Position numbers and translations under genes: made by a program. A stretch of 9,708 nucleotides of DNA from positions 1 through 9,708 of the forward strand of contig SBBV01000542.1 in NCBI GenBank assembly GCA_005240015.1, written 5' to 3'. Within the stretch, counting starts at the first letter, position 1. Every line of letters starts with the position of its first letter. Under the pieces are notes generated by a model. That model did no database searches. It was not told where the DNA came from and saw nothing but the letters and a program-made list of their open reading frames with translations. Shown here piece by piece: positions 1 through 6,743 of this stretch. The DNA is from Candidatus Odyssella thessalonicensis (GTDB lineage Bacteria; Pseudomonadota; Alphaproteobacteria; Bin65).

Positions 1-261
1 CGGCATCGGGCATGGGTCCCCGCTTTCGCGGGGACGACAAGTTGTGTCCCCAGTTTCGACACCGAAGACGATGGACGGACTTTTGACGAGGAGTCCGATT
101 ACGCCGCCCTCGCGCCAGACGAAGCAGATCCGCCATTGCTCGTTGATGGGGATGCTGTGCTGGCCCTGGCGATCGCCGCGCAGCGCCTCCAGCCGGTTGC
201 CGGTCGGCGGCCGCAGATCGTCCAGCTGCTTGGCCGCATCGCCCGCGGCGGGCAATTGCAT
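1..261 (-). pseudogene. HigB-type (RelE superfamily) toxin remnant
   Basis: Read from the ATG at 261 towards the left edge, the first ~53 codons (to about position 103) closely resemble the core of HigB/RelE-superfamily mRNA-interferase toxins. The stretches LDDLRPPTGNRLEALRGD, GQHSIPIN and EQWRICFVW correspond to the family's conserved central and C-terminal strands. Family members are about 92 residues and have roughly 35 more residues before this block; nothing like that appears upstream in any minus-strand frame. The usual ending DVEIVDYH is also absent: after FVWREGG the frame reads unrelated residues and enters a hairpin repeat at 16-35, staying open to the window edge. A HigA antitoxin gene would lie to the left, outside the window. 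I infer an inactive relic truncated at both ends. A shortened active toxin is less likely, because the last conserved segment is missing. Confidence 0.6.
16..35. repeat. GC-rich hairpin repeat unit (GTCCCCGC-tttc-GCGGGGAC)
   Basis: Bases 16-23 and 28-35 form a perfect 8-bp inverted repeat around the 4-base loop TTTC. Short palindromes of this composition are frequent intergenic dispersed repeats in alphaproteobacterial genomes (known from general experience, not checked here). It sits where the HigB-like frame loses its homology, so insertion or recombination at this repeat may have removed the toxin's end. It could also act as a transcription terminator, but no T-run follows on either strand. 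Confidence 0.5.
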
Positions 262-316
262 GACAGAGGTGTTCGTTTTAACCACTCCGGCCGCTTGATT
301 TTGGAGGAGACGCAGC

Positions 317-709
317 ATGGACCGATTCACCGGCGGTTGCCTGTGCGGCAACGTCCGGATCGTGGCGTCGGGACGCCCCTACCGGGTCGGCCTCTGCCAC
401 TGTCTCGACTGCCGCAAGCATCATGGCGCCCTGTTTCACGCGTCCGCGGTGTTCCCTCAGGATGCGGTGACGATCGAGGGCGAAACCCGCGACTACGCCG
501 GGCGGTTTTTCTGTCCCCGCTGCGGCTCGCCCGTTTTCGGACGCTGGGCGGACGAAATCGGCGTGAACCTGGGATGCTTGGATGCCCCCGACCAGCTCAA
601 GCCGACCTACGAGCTCTGGACCGTGCGTCGCGAGTCCTGGCTGCCGCCGTTTCCGCTTACGCGACGATACGAGCGTAATCGCGACGGCACGGGTCGCGTC
701 GAGGAGTAG
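317..709 (+). CDS. GFA-family (CENP-V/GFA domain) zinc protein
   Basis: This 130-residue protein has the full cysteine pattern of the GFA family (glutathione-dependent formaldehyde-activating enzyme/CENP-V fold): C8-L-C10-G near the N-terminus, C27-H-C29-L-D-C32 followed by R-K, and C66-P-R-C69-G-S in the second half. In the family these cysteines bind two zinc ions; the founding member, Gfa of Paracoccus, speeds the reaction of formaldehyde with glutathione. Most paralogues have no proven reaction, so only the fold and zinc binding are firm. The length is typical (about 115-190 residues) and there is no signal peptide, so it should be cytoplasmic. The start is supported by GGAGGA at 303-308, 8 bases before the ATG. 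It is a single gene: the toxin remnant lies upstream on the other strand and repeats follow downstream. Confidence 0.9.
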   Translation: MDRFTGGCLCGNVRIVASGRPYRVGLCHCLDCRKHHGALFHASAVFPQDAVTIEGETRDYAGRFFCPRCGSPVFGRWADEIGVNLGCLDAPDQLKPTYELWTVRRESWLPPFPLTRRYERNRDGTGRVEE

Positions 710-750
710 GTCGCACGACGCAGGCGCCGTTTCGAGGCGAGAAGATAGGC

Positions 751-854
751 GTCAGACCCCTTATTCCCTTGGTATCCGTTTTCGTGCTTACGCGCCTCAG
801 CTGAGTTCGATCCAGCCTGTGGTCCCACTCGCAGAAAAGGGGGTCTGACCCCTT
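751..854. repeat. Inverted pair of GTCAGACCCC / GGGGTCTGAC repeats
   Basis: GTCAGACCCC at 751-760 is matched by its exact reverse complement GGGGTCTGAC at 840-849, with 79 bases between them. The right-hand copy is itself a small palindrome (GGGGTC-T-GACCCC, 840-852) followed by TT. The spacer has no convincing open frame. The pair fills most of the 169-base gap between the GFA gene and the exported-protein gene. A related palindrome recurs at 1412-1428. The arrangement resembles a REP/MITE-like dispersed unit, possibly mobilised by an IS200-type (RAYT) transposase; that relation is inference, and no transposase is in the window. Confidence 0.6.
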
Positions 855-878
855 CCTGCAACGCGCGCCTCCTCAAGT

Positions 879-1283
879 TCACCGATTGAGGATCTCGCCG
901 ACGCGCACGTGAAATAGAACCATGCGAAACTCATACAGCGGTTTTTCCCAGCCTTCCGGACAGAGCGCGAGGATGTCCCGGAGCGGCGAGTCCAGCCGCA
1001 TCACCTTTGCATAGTCGCTGCGCTCTTTGATTTGAGCGATGAAGGCGGGGTCCACATTGTGCTGGGCCATCAGCACGAGTGCCAGGCCGACCATGTCTTC
1101 CCAACCCTGACGAGCGAGCCGGTGCGCCGTTTGGTCAGTGGCGGTGCAGTTGAGAAAGACCACATGCTCGCGCAACGCGGCCTCGAACACCTCCGCGATA
1201 GCATCCCGTTTCGCCTGGGCAGTCTCCGCAGAAGCGGTGGAGCAGAAACCGAGCAAAGCCAGGGCCGTGACGATCGCGCGCAT
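879..1283 (-). CDS. Small exported protein of unknown function
   Basis: The frame is open much further upstream, but the ATG at 1283 is chosen for two reasons. GGAGG (1289-1293) sits 5 bases before it, and the protein then begins with a good Sec signal peptide: MRAIV, a hydrophobic ALALLGFC core, then a cleavage site after STASA. The product is 134 residues, about 115 when mature, and probably periplasmic. The mature part is mostly helical in character and has two cysteines (C46, C108) that could form a disulfide. The cysteine inside the signal (LGFC) is not a proper lipobox, so a lipoprotein is unlikely. I recognise no domain or active-site motif. The gene stands alone, bracketed by GGGGTC/GACCCC palindromes at 840-852 and 1412-1428. 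Confidence 0.72.
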   Translation of the reverse strand: MRAIVTALALLGFCSTASAETAQAKRDAIAEVFEAALREHVVFLNCTATDQTAHRLARQGWEDMVGLALVLMAQHNVDPAFIAQIKERSDYAKVMRLDSPLRDILALCPEGWEKPLYEFRMVLFHVRVGEILNR

Positions 1284-1411
1284 CGAAGCCTCCGGAAAGC
1301 GCTTCACGATGCCCAGGCCTCCGTTCGCGGTCAATAACGCGGCGCGGGCTCGTCGACGCATTCCGCGCCGGCGAGTGGCGCACGCGACGATTTTGCGGCA
1401 ACGCCAGGAGA

Positions 1412-1428
1412 AAGGGGTCAGACCCCTT
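1412..1428. repeat. Palindrome AAGGGGTC-A-GACCCCTT (third repeat copy)
   Basis: This is a perfect 8-bp inverted repeat around a single central A. Its core GGGGTC-x-GACCCC is the same as at 840-852, and its right half matches the element at 751-762. It lies in the 214-base spacer between the divergent exported-protein gene (start 1283) and reductase gene (start 1498). That spacer holds no other feature I can support beyond the two ribosome sites. The repeated use of this palindrome at both ends of the 879-1283 gene suggests a dispersed intergenic element. An operator is the alternative. Confidence 0.6.
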
Positions 1429-1497
1429 CTATGATGCGGGACCCTGTCGGATCGGGCGCGGGCCGTTCGTCCTCGGGTCGGCTCGAAGGAGAAAGCC

Positions 1498-2172
1498 ATG
1501 CGGAAAGTCACTGTCGGCGCGATGGTTTCCATGGACGGCGTCATGCAGGCGCCGGGCGGCCCGGACGAGGATCCGACCGGCGGGTTCGAGTTCGGCGGCT
1601 GGGTCGCCCCGGTGGTCGACGATCCGGTGTTCGGCGAAGAAATCGGCAAGCTGTTCGGCCAGCCGTTCGACCTGCTGCTGGGCCGGCGCACCTACGACAT
1701 TTTCGCCGCCTACTGGCCCTACGCCGAAGGCGGCCCCTACGACGGCATCGCCAGGCAATTCAACCGGGTCACGAAGTACGTGGCGACGCGCAAAGGCGCG
1801 GACCTCGCCTGGAAGGGCTCGGTGGCGCTCCGCGACGCCGCCAGAGATGTCGCAAAGCTGAAGCAGGAAGACGGCCCCGCGCTCGTCACGCAGGGCAGCA
1901 CCGAGCTCGTGCACGCTCTGCTGGCCGCCGGTCTCGTCGACGAGATCCGCAGCTTCACGTTCCCGTTGGTGCTGGGCAAAGGCAAGCGCCTGTTCGGCGA
2001 CGACAGCCAGCCGCGCGCGTTCAAGCTGACGCACAGCGCCGTATCGCCGAACGGCATCATCGCCGCGACCTACCGGCGCGACGGCGCGGTCAAGACGGCC
2101 ACCGTCGGCGGCGCCACCGAACCCACGGCCGCCGAGCTGGTGCGCCGCGAGAAGCTGAAGCGGGAGGGTTAG
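1498..2172 (+). CDS. Dihydrofolate reductase/RibD C-terminal family protein
   Basis: This 224-residue protein has the DHFR-like fold of the RibD C-terminal family. It opens with the first strand and start of the binding loop (KVTVGAMVSMDGVMQAPGG, residues 3-21) and has the nucleotide-contact motif LGRRTYDIF at 61-69. It continues with the second cofactor segment (ALVTQGSTELVHALL, 128-142) and the paired motif VDEIRSFTFPLVLGKGKRLF at 147-166. Such proteins are NAD(P)H-dependent reductases of pterin- or flavin-like substrates, but most free-standing members have no known substrate. They should not be equated with folate-pathway DHFR. A charged tail (about 200-224) extends past the fold. There is no signal peptide, so it is cytoplasmic. 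AAGGAG lies just upstream of the ATG. The gene is monocistronic and converges on the Shedu gene, separated by a hairpin at 2176-2207. Confidence 0.88.
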   Translation: MRKVTVGAMVSMDGVMQAPGGPDEDPTGGFEFGGWVAPVVDDPVFGEEIGKLFGQPFDLLLGRRTYDIFAAYWPYAEGGPYDGIARQFNRVTKYVATRKGADLAWKGSVALRDAARDVAKLKQEDGPALVTQGSTELVHALLAAGLVDEIRSFTFPLVLGKGKRLFGDDSQPRAFKLTHSAVSPNGIIAATYRRDGAVKTATVGGATEPTAAELVRREKLKREG

Positions 2173-2175
2173 ACC

Positions 2176-2207
2176 GCGCTCCGATTTTTGGGCGCAAAAA
2201 GGAGCGC
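2176..2207. terminator. Bipartite hairpin between convergent genes, likely bidirectional terminator
   Basis: GCGCTCC (2176-2182) pairs with GGAGCGC (2201-2207). Inside it TTTTTG (2185-2190) pairs with CAAAAA (2195-2200) around the loop GGCG, giving a 13-bp stem with a 2-base GA bulge. It starts 4 bases after the reductase stop codon and ends 23 bases before the Shedu stop codon on the other strand, where a two-way terminator is expected. No T-run follows the stem on either side, so it is not a textbook intrinsic terminator. It could instead protect the mRNA 3' ends. Confidence 0.6.
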
Positions 2208-2230
2208 CAATCGCTGGACCGTCGCGACCC

Positions 2231-3646
2231 TTAGGGCCCGATCAGACCCGTGGCCTGACGACCGCCAAATGCTCTCGCGACGTCTTCAGGGTCTCTCACG
2301 TAGTAAATGCGCGTGCCGCCTACTTGATTCCAAATCGGACCCAACACGTTTTCCACGGCGGCGCGGGCATTCTTATACACATCGTCATACGTGCGAATTT
2401 CCATTCTTGGCGTCGTGCCGCGAAAGGTCGCCAGAGATTGCCTATCACGTTCACTTAGCATGCTGTCCCGACCCATGACGATTAGGGTCTTCGGGGATGC
2501 TGTAATTCCCTTAAGACCTAGCTCATCTCTGACGGTACGAACGTTATCGCTTATATACCGAACCCAGTCCGTTATCTGCTGCTCCGCATGAACCAGTTCG
2601 GCGCGCTTTTGGCCCTTTGCTGTAAAGAGCGGTAGCGTTGAACGCTCGATTTCGACCAAGAGGTACTCGCCCCAAGCCTCCTGAAATACGAAATCTGTTT
2701 CATTCGCGCCCAAAGCAAGCTTCGGCCACATCTTGGTATGTACGGGGCACAGGAGTTCCGGATTCTCCTTCAAGAAGGTTTGGAGTACTTCTTCGCGATC
2801 AGGGTTGGAGTCCAATAGATCGCGGAACGCAGTCAGCTTTGTCGACAACAGTTCCCTCGCCGTCCGCGTCGGGTCGAGCGATTCGAGCTGCGCTTCGCGC
2901 ATCTGCGACGTGACGATAGCAGCGAGGAGATCGGTCTCAGCCCACATTTCCGCATTTGCCGGAACCCACGGAGAAGCGTCAGTTCCAGGATATATCTCTA
3001 TGCACTCCCATCCTACAGGAGCTCTAAGTGTGGTGGTCAGAAGCACCTGGCGTGGCGCCCTGCCGCCCTCAGACAATTCTTCAAGGTGCAGCGCGAATTC
3101 GAACTGGTTACGAACGGAGGCAAGGCAAAAAGGCTTGTGAGGCGGCTTCGGCAGTTCGGGAGGCAGCTCCATCACCGCATCAAATCGCATTCGGATAGAC
3201 GAAAGCGGACGCGTTTTGCCGGTGGCTCTTTCCTGAACGTTTAGATCAAACTTGAGGCCCTCATCGCCGATCTCACGACTAAAATCCCTCGATTGGTGCA
3301 GCTTAATGACCTTTTGCGATTGATTGGTCAGAATGTCATCCAATGTTTGGGGCGACCACCCGGCGGTGACCTTGTCTTCCCCACGTTCGTATCGAACGAC
3401 TATTCCGCCTTCGCAGCATGCAATGAAGATTCGCACCCCACCACGTAGATGGGTGGGGAGAAGGTGAGCTGCATGCGCGTACTTGCCCTCCCGCAGCTTC
3501 TTGGCTGCGTTTCGGTAAGCGCTGAAACACTCACCCACGGCTCTTGCGAGTTTTCTCTGCTCGTCGGGTGCTTCGAGCACACCGTCAGGGTCTTCAGTGA
3601 ATACACCCGGCTGATTCCCCGTGTAGGTGAGGGTTCCCTTGGGCAT
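2231..3646 (-). CDS. sduA: Shedu-type anti-phage nuclease (SduA, DUF4263 domain)
   Basis: The C-terminal third of this 471-residue protein (about 285-435) has the Shedu/DUF4263 pattern of the PD-(D/E)xK nuclease superfamily. In order: FLKENPELL (291-299), TDFVF with D318, the core strand YLLVEIERS (E332, E334), LPLFTAKG, the helix HAEQQITDW with conserved glutamine, a strand TLIVMGRD (387-394) and the closing RTYDDVY (418-424). Shedu is a single-gene phage-defence system in which SduA oligomers cut DNA. Residues 1-280 carry no domain I recognise; in the family the N-terminal part varies and is thought to sense or gate. The usual ExK lysine is Glu here (EIE), as I recall for a known sub-branch. 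There is no signal peptide, so it is cytoplasmic. The ATG follows AGGTGGAG, which overlaps the stop codon of the efflux pump 8 bases upstream, so translation after the pump is likely. Base composition is less GC-rich than in the flanking genes, suggesting acquisition by transfer. Confidence 0.87.
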   Translation of the reverse strand: MPKGTLTYTGNQPGVFTEDPDGVLEAPDEQRKLARAVGECFSAYRNAAKKLREGKYAHAAHLLPTHLRGGVRIFIACCEGGIVVRYERGEDKVTAGWSPQTLDDILTNQSQKVIKLHQSRDFSREIGDEGLKFDLNVQERATGKTRPLSSIRMRFDAVMELPPELPKPPHKPFCLASVRNQFEFALHLEELSEGGRAPRQVLLTTTLRAPVGWECIEIYPGTDASPWVPANAEMWAETDLLAAIVTSQMREAQLESLDPTRTARELLSTKLTAFRDLLDSNPDREEVLQTFLKENPELLCPVHTKMWPKLALGANETDFVFQEAWGEYLLVEIERSTLPLFTAKGQKRAELVHAEQQITDWVRYISDNVRTVRDELGLKGITASPKTLIVMGRDSMLSERDRQSLATFRGTTPRMEIRTYDDVYKNARAAVENVLGPIWNQVGGTRIYYVRDPEDVARAFGGRQATGLIGP

Positions 3647-3654
3647 GGCTCCAC

Positions 3655-6600
3655 CTATTCCGCCGGCGCGGGCACCGGGGCGTGCGTGGCCGCTGCCCCA
3701 TGCACCTTCCGCCTCTTCGCCAAAATCATATACGCCGTCGGCACGACGAACAGCGTGAACAGTGTCCCCATCAAGAGGCCGCCGACGATGACCCAGCCGA
3801 TCTGTTGGCGGCTTTCGGCGCCGGCGCCGGTGGCGATCGCGAGCGGCAGCGAGCCCAGCACCATGGCGCCGGTCGTCATCAGGATCGGGCGGAGGCGGAG
3901 CACGGCGGCCTCGATCACGGCCGCGCGCTTCTCGGTGCCGCGCTCCTGGAGCTGGTTCGCGAACTCGACGATCAGGATGCCGTGCTTGGTGATGAGGCCC
4001 ACCAGGGTCACAAGCCCGATCTGGCTATAGACGTTGAGCGTCCCCCCGGTGAGCTTCAGCGCGAGCAATGCGCCGGCCATCGAAAGGGGCACGGTCAGCA
4101 TGATGATGAGCGGATCGATGAAGCTCTCGAACTGCGCCGCCAGCACGAGATAGATGAACGCGAGCGCCAAGAGGAACGTGACGTAGAGCCCGCCCGAGGC
4201 CTTCCGGAACTCGCGGCTCTGGCCGTCGAGGTCGTAGAGGATGCTGGCGGGGAGCTTGCGCGCCTCGGCTTGGAGGAAATCGAGCGCGTCGCCGAGCGTG
4301 TAGCCGGTGGCGAGCGTCGCCGTGATCGTCGCCGAGCGCAGCTTGTTGAAGTGGTTGAGCTCGCGCGGCGTCACCGTCTCGCGCATGGTCACGAGGTTCG
4401 CGAGCGGCACCATCTCGCCGGCGCGCGAGCGCACGTAGATGTTGGTGAGGTCGCGCGGTGTCACGCGCGCGGTGTCGGCCACCTGCACCATCACGTCGTA
4501 TTGCTTGCCGGCGCGCTTGAAGCGCGTGACCTGGCGGCCGCCGAGCATGGTCTCGAGCGTGCGGCCGATCACCTCGACGTCGATGCCGAGATCGGCCGCC
4601 TTCTCGCGGTCGATGGCGACCTTGAGCTCGGGTTTGTTGAGGCGGAGATCGGAATCGAGGTTCTGCAGGCCCGGGTTCTGGCGCGCCGCGGCCAGCAGCT
4701 GGTTCACCGCCTTCTCGAGCTCGGGGTAGGTGGAGGAGGTCTGCAGCACGAACGAGACCGGCTTGTCGATCGCGCGCTGGCCCAGCGATTGCGGATTGGT
4801 GGCGAAGGAGAGCAGGCCCGGAATTCCGCCGAACAGCTGCGGCGAGAGCTGCGCGACGACATCCTGCTGCTTGATCGTCCGCTTGCTCCAATCCTCGAGG
4901 CCGACGAAGCCGATGAGGTTGCTCACCGTCGGGAAGCCGATCACGGCGAAATAGCGCTGCTGGAACGGTACCTTCTCGAACATCGCCTCCATGCGCCGCG
5001 CGCCGTCGAGCGTGAACTCGACGGTGGAGCCCTCGGGCGCGATGCCGAGTGCGATCACCGTGCCGCGGTCCTCGACCGGTGCGAGCTCCGAGGGCAGCGA
5101 GCGGAAGAGGGCAAAGGCCAGCACGCCGACCGCGACCATGACGCCGACGATCAGCGCCTTCATGTCGACGGTGACCGTGAGCGCGCGCCGGTAGCCGTCG
5201 CGCAGCGCGCCGATGAAGCGCTCGATGACGCGGAAGGCGAGGCCGTGGCGCTCGCGGTGCCGGAGGATGCGCGAGCACATCATCGGCGAGAGCGCCAGCG
5301 CCGTGAAGCCCGAGACGATGACGGCGCCAGCGAGCGTCAGCGCGAACTCGGCGAACAGGCGCCCGGTGCGGCCCTCCTGGAACGCGATCGGCGCGTAGAC
5401 GGCGGCCAAGGTCAGCGTCATCGCGAGCACCGCGAAGCCGATCTCCTTCGAGCCCCTGAGTGCTGCCTCCATCGGCGGCATGCCGTGCTCGACGTAGCGC
5501 GAGATGTTCTCGAGCATGACGATGGCGTCGTCGACGACGAGGCCGATCGCGAGTACGAAGGCGAGCAGCGTGAGCGTGTTGAGCGAGAAGCCGAACAGCC
5601 ACATCAAGGCGAACGCGCCGATGAGAGCGATCGGGATCGTGACCAGCGGGATGATCGTGCCGCGCAGCGAGCGCAGGAAGAAGAAGATCACCAGCGCCAC
5701 CAGCCCCATCGCCTCGAAGATCGTGTGGAACACGTTCGAGATCGAGCGCTCGATGAAGATCGAGGTGTCGTAGCCGACGCGCACGTCCATGCCGGCGGGG
5801 AGATCCCGCGCGATCTGCGGCAGCGCCGCGCGCACCGCGCGCGTCACGTCGAGCGGGTTGGCGGTGGCCTGCTTCACGACGCCGAGCGCCACCGCGTTCT
5901 GGCCGTTGAAGCGCGCATAGATGCGGTCGTCGCGCGCGCCGAGCTTGGCCTCGCCGACGTCCTTCAAGCGCACGAGGTAGCCCGGGGTCTCCTTGACGAT
6001 GAGCTGGTTGAACTCGGCCTCGGTCTTCAAGTCGGTTTCGGCCAAGACCGTGAACTCGCGCTGCGTGCTCTCGATGCGGCCGGCCGGCACCTCGACATTG
6101 TGCTTGCGGAGCGCCGCCTCGATGTCCTGCGGCGTGAGCCCGTAGGCCGCGAGGCGCGTGCGGTCGAGCCAGATGCGCATCGCATAGCGGCGCTCGCCGA
6201 AGATGCGGATCTGCGAGACGCCGTCGAGGTTCTGGAGGCGGTCCTTGACATAGCGGTCGGCGTAGTCGGTGACCTCGAGCGTCGAATGGCGCGAGCTGAA
6301 GAACGAGAGATAGATCACCGGCTGCGCGTCGGCCTCGACCTTGGCGACGACCGGCTCGTCGATGTTGGCGGGAAGCAGGCTCCTCACGCGCGCCACGCGG
6401 TCGCGCACGTCGGCGGCGGCGCCATCGTTGTTGCGGTTGAGCCGGAACTTCACCGTGATCTGGCTCTTCTCGGCGCGGCTGATCGAGGTCATCACCTCGA
6501 CGCCGTCGATGCCGGAGAGCGAATCCTCGAGCGGCTGCGTGATCTGGCTTTCGACCACGTCGGCGCTGGCGCCGCGGAACGTCGTCTCGACCGAGACCGT

Positions 6601-6729
6601 GGGCTCGTCGATGTTCGGGTATTCGCGCACCGCGAGGCGCTGGAACGCGATCACGCCCACCAGCAGCACGACGAGGTTGATCACCGTCGCGAAGACCGGA
6701 CGGCGGATGCAGATGTCGGAGATCTTCAT
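3655..6729 (-). CDS. RND multidrug efflux permease, HAE1 family (AcrB/MexB-like)
   Basis: This 1024-residue inner-membrane pump is of normal HAE1 length. It has the AcrB layout: TM1 at about 12-30, two porter regions, and clustered helices near 335-560 and in the last 170 residues. TM4 has the proton-relay pair in GLVVDDAIVMLENI (D400, D401, equivalent to AcrB D407/D408). TM10 has the partner lysine in ITKHGILIVEFAN (about K915), and RLRPILMTT follows. It exchanges protons for export of amphiphilic compounds; the substrate cannot be told. The frame is open far upstream, but MKISDICIRRPVFA is the classic N-terminus, so the ATG at 6729 is chosen, with a weak AAGGG before it. It begins 14 bases after the adaptor gene's stop codon and forms an operon with it. 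No outer-membrane factor is encoded here. Confidence 0.96.
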   Translation of the reverse strand: MKISDICIRRPVFATVINLVVLLVGVIAFQRLAVREYPNIDEPTVSVETTFRGASADVVESQITQPLEDSLSGIDGVEVMTSISRAEKSQITVKFRLNRNNDGAAADVRDRVARVRSLLPANIDEPVVAKVEADAQPVIYLSFFSSRHSTLEVTDYADRYVKDRLQNLDGVSQIRIFGERRYAMRIWLDRTRLAAYGLTPQDIEAALRKHNVEVPAGRIESTQREFTVLAETDLKTEAEFNQLIVKETPGYLVRLKDVGEAKLGARDDRIYARFNGQNAVALGVVKQATANPLDVTRAVRAALPQIARDLPAGMDVRVGYDTSIFIERSISNVFHTIFEAMGLVALVIFFFLRSLRGTIIPLVTIPIALIGAFALMWLFGFSLNTLTLLAFVLAIGLVVDDAIVMLENISRYVEHGMPPMEAALRGSKEIGFAVLAMTLTLAAVYAPIAFQEGRTGRLFAEFALTLAGAVIVSGFTALALSPMMCSRILRHRERHGLAFRVIERFIGALRDGYRRALTVTVDMKALIVGVMVAVGVLAFALFRSLPSELAPVEDRGTVIALGIAPEGSTVEFTLDGARRMEAMFEKVPFQQRYFAVIGFPTVSNLIGFVGLEDWSKRTIKQQDVVAQLSPQLFGGIPGLLSFATNPQSLGQRAIDKPVSFVLQTSSTYPELEKAVNQLLAAARQNPGLQNLDSDLRLNKPELKVAIDREKAADLGIDVEVIGRTLETMLGGRQVTRFKRAGKQYDVMVQVADTARVTPRDLTNIYVRSRAGEMVPLANLVTMRETVTPRELNHFNKLRSATITATLATGYTLGDALDFLQAEARKLPASILYDLDGQSREFRKASGGLYVTFLLALAFIYLVLAAQFESFIDPLIIMLTVPLSMAGALLALKLTGGTLNVYSQIGLVTLVGLITKHGILIVEFANQLQERGTEKRAAVIEAAVLRLRPILMTTGAMVLGSLPLAIATGAGAESRQQIGWVIVGGLLMGTLFTLFVVPTAYMILAKRRKVHGAAATHAPVPAPAE

Positions 6730-6743
6730 CGGCGCCCTTGCGC

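Noticed and set aside
710..878. Possible small genes in the spacer after the GFA gene
   Set aside because: The frames there have no ribosome site or plausible protein character and run through the inverted repeats.
1284..1691. N-terminal extension of the small exported protein up to 1691
   Set aside because: The frame is open, but the extension would hide a good signal peptide inside the protein and overlap the divergent reductase gene. GGAGG 5 bases before the ATG at 1283 decides the start.
1431..2234. A plus-strand 267-codon frame overlapping the DHFR-like gene
   Set aside because: It is a shifted frame of the reductase, extremely Arg-rich. The reductase frame has clear family motifs and a ribosome site.
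2240..2250. ATCAGACCC near the Shedu stop codon resembling the GTCAGACCCC repeat
   Set aside because: Only a partial match, lies within coding sequence and lacks the palindromic partner; taken as chance.
4025..5602. A minus-strand open frame of 525 codons inside the pump gene in another frame
   Set aside because: It overlaps the pump completely on the same strand, is Arg/Ala/His-rich and has no recognisable domain.
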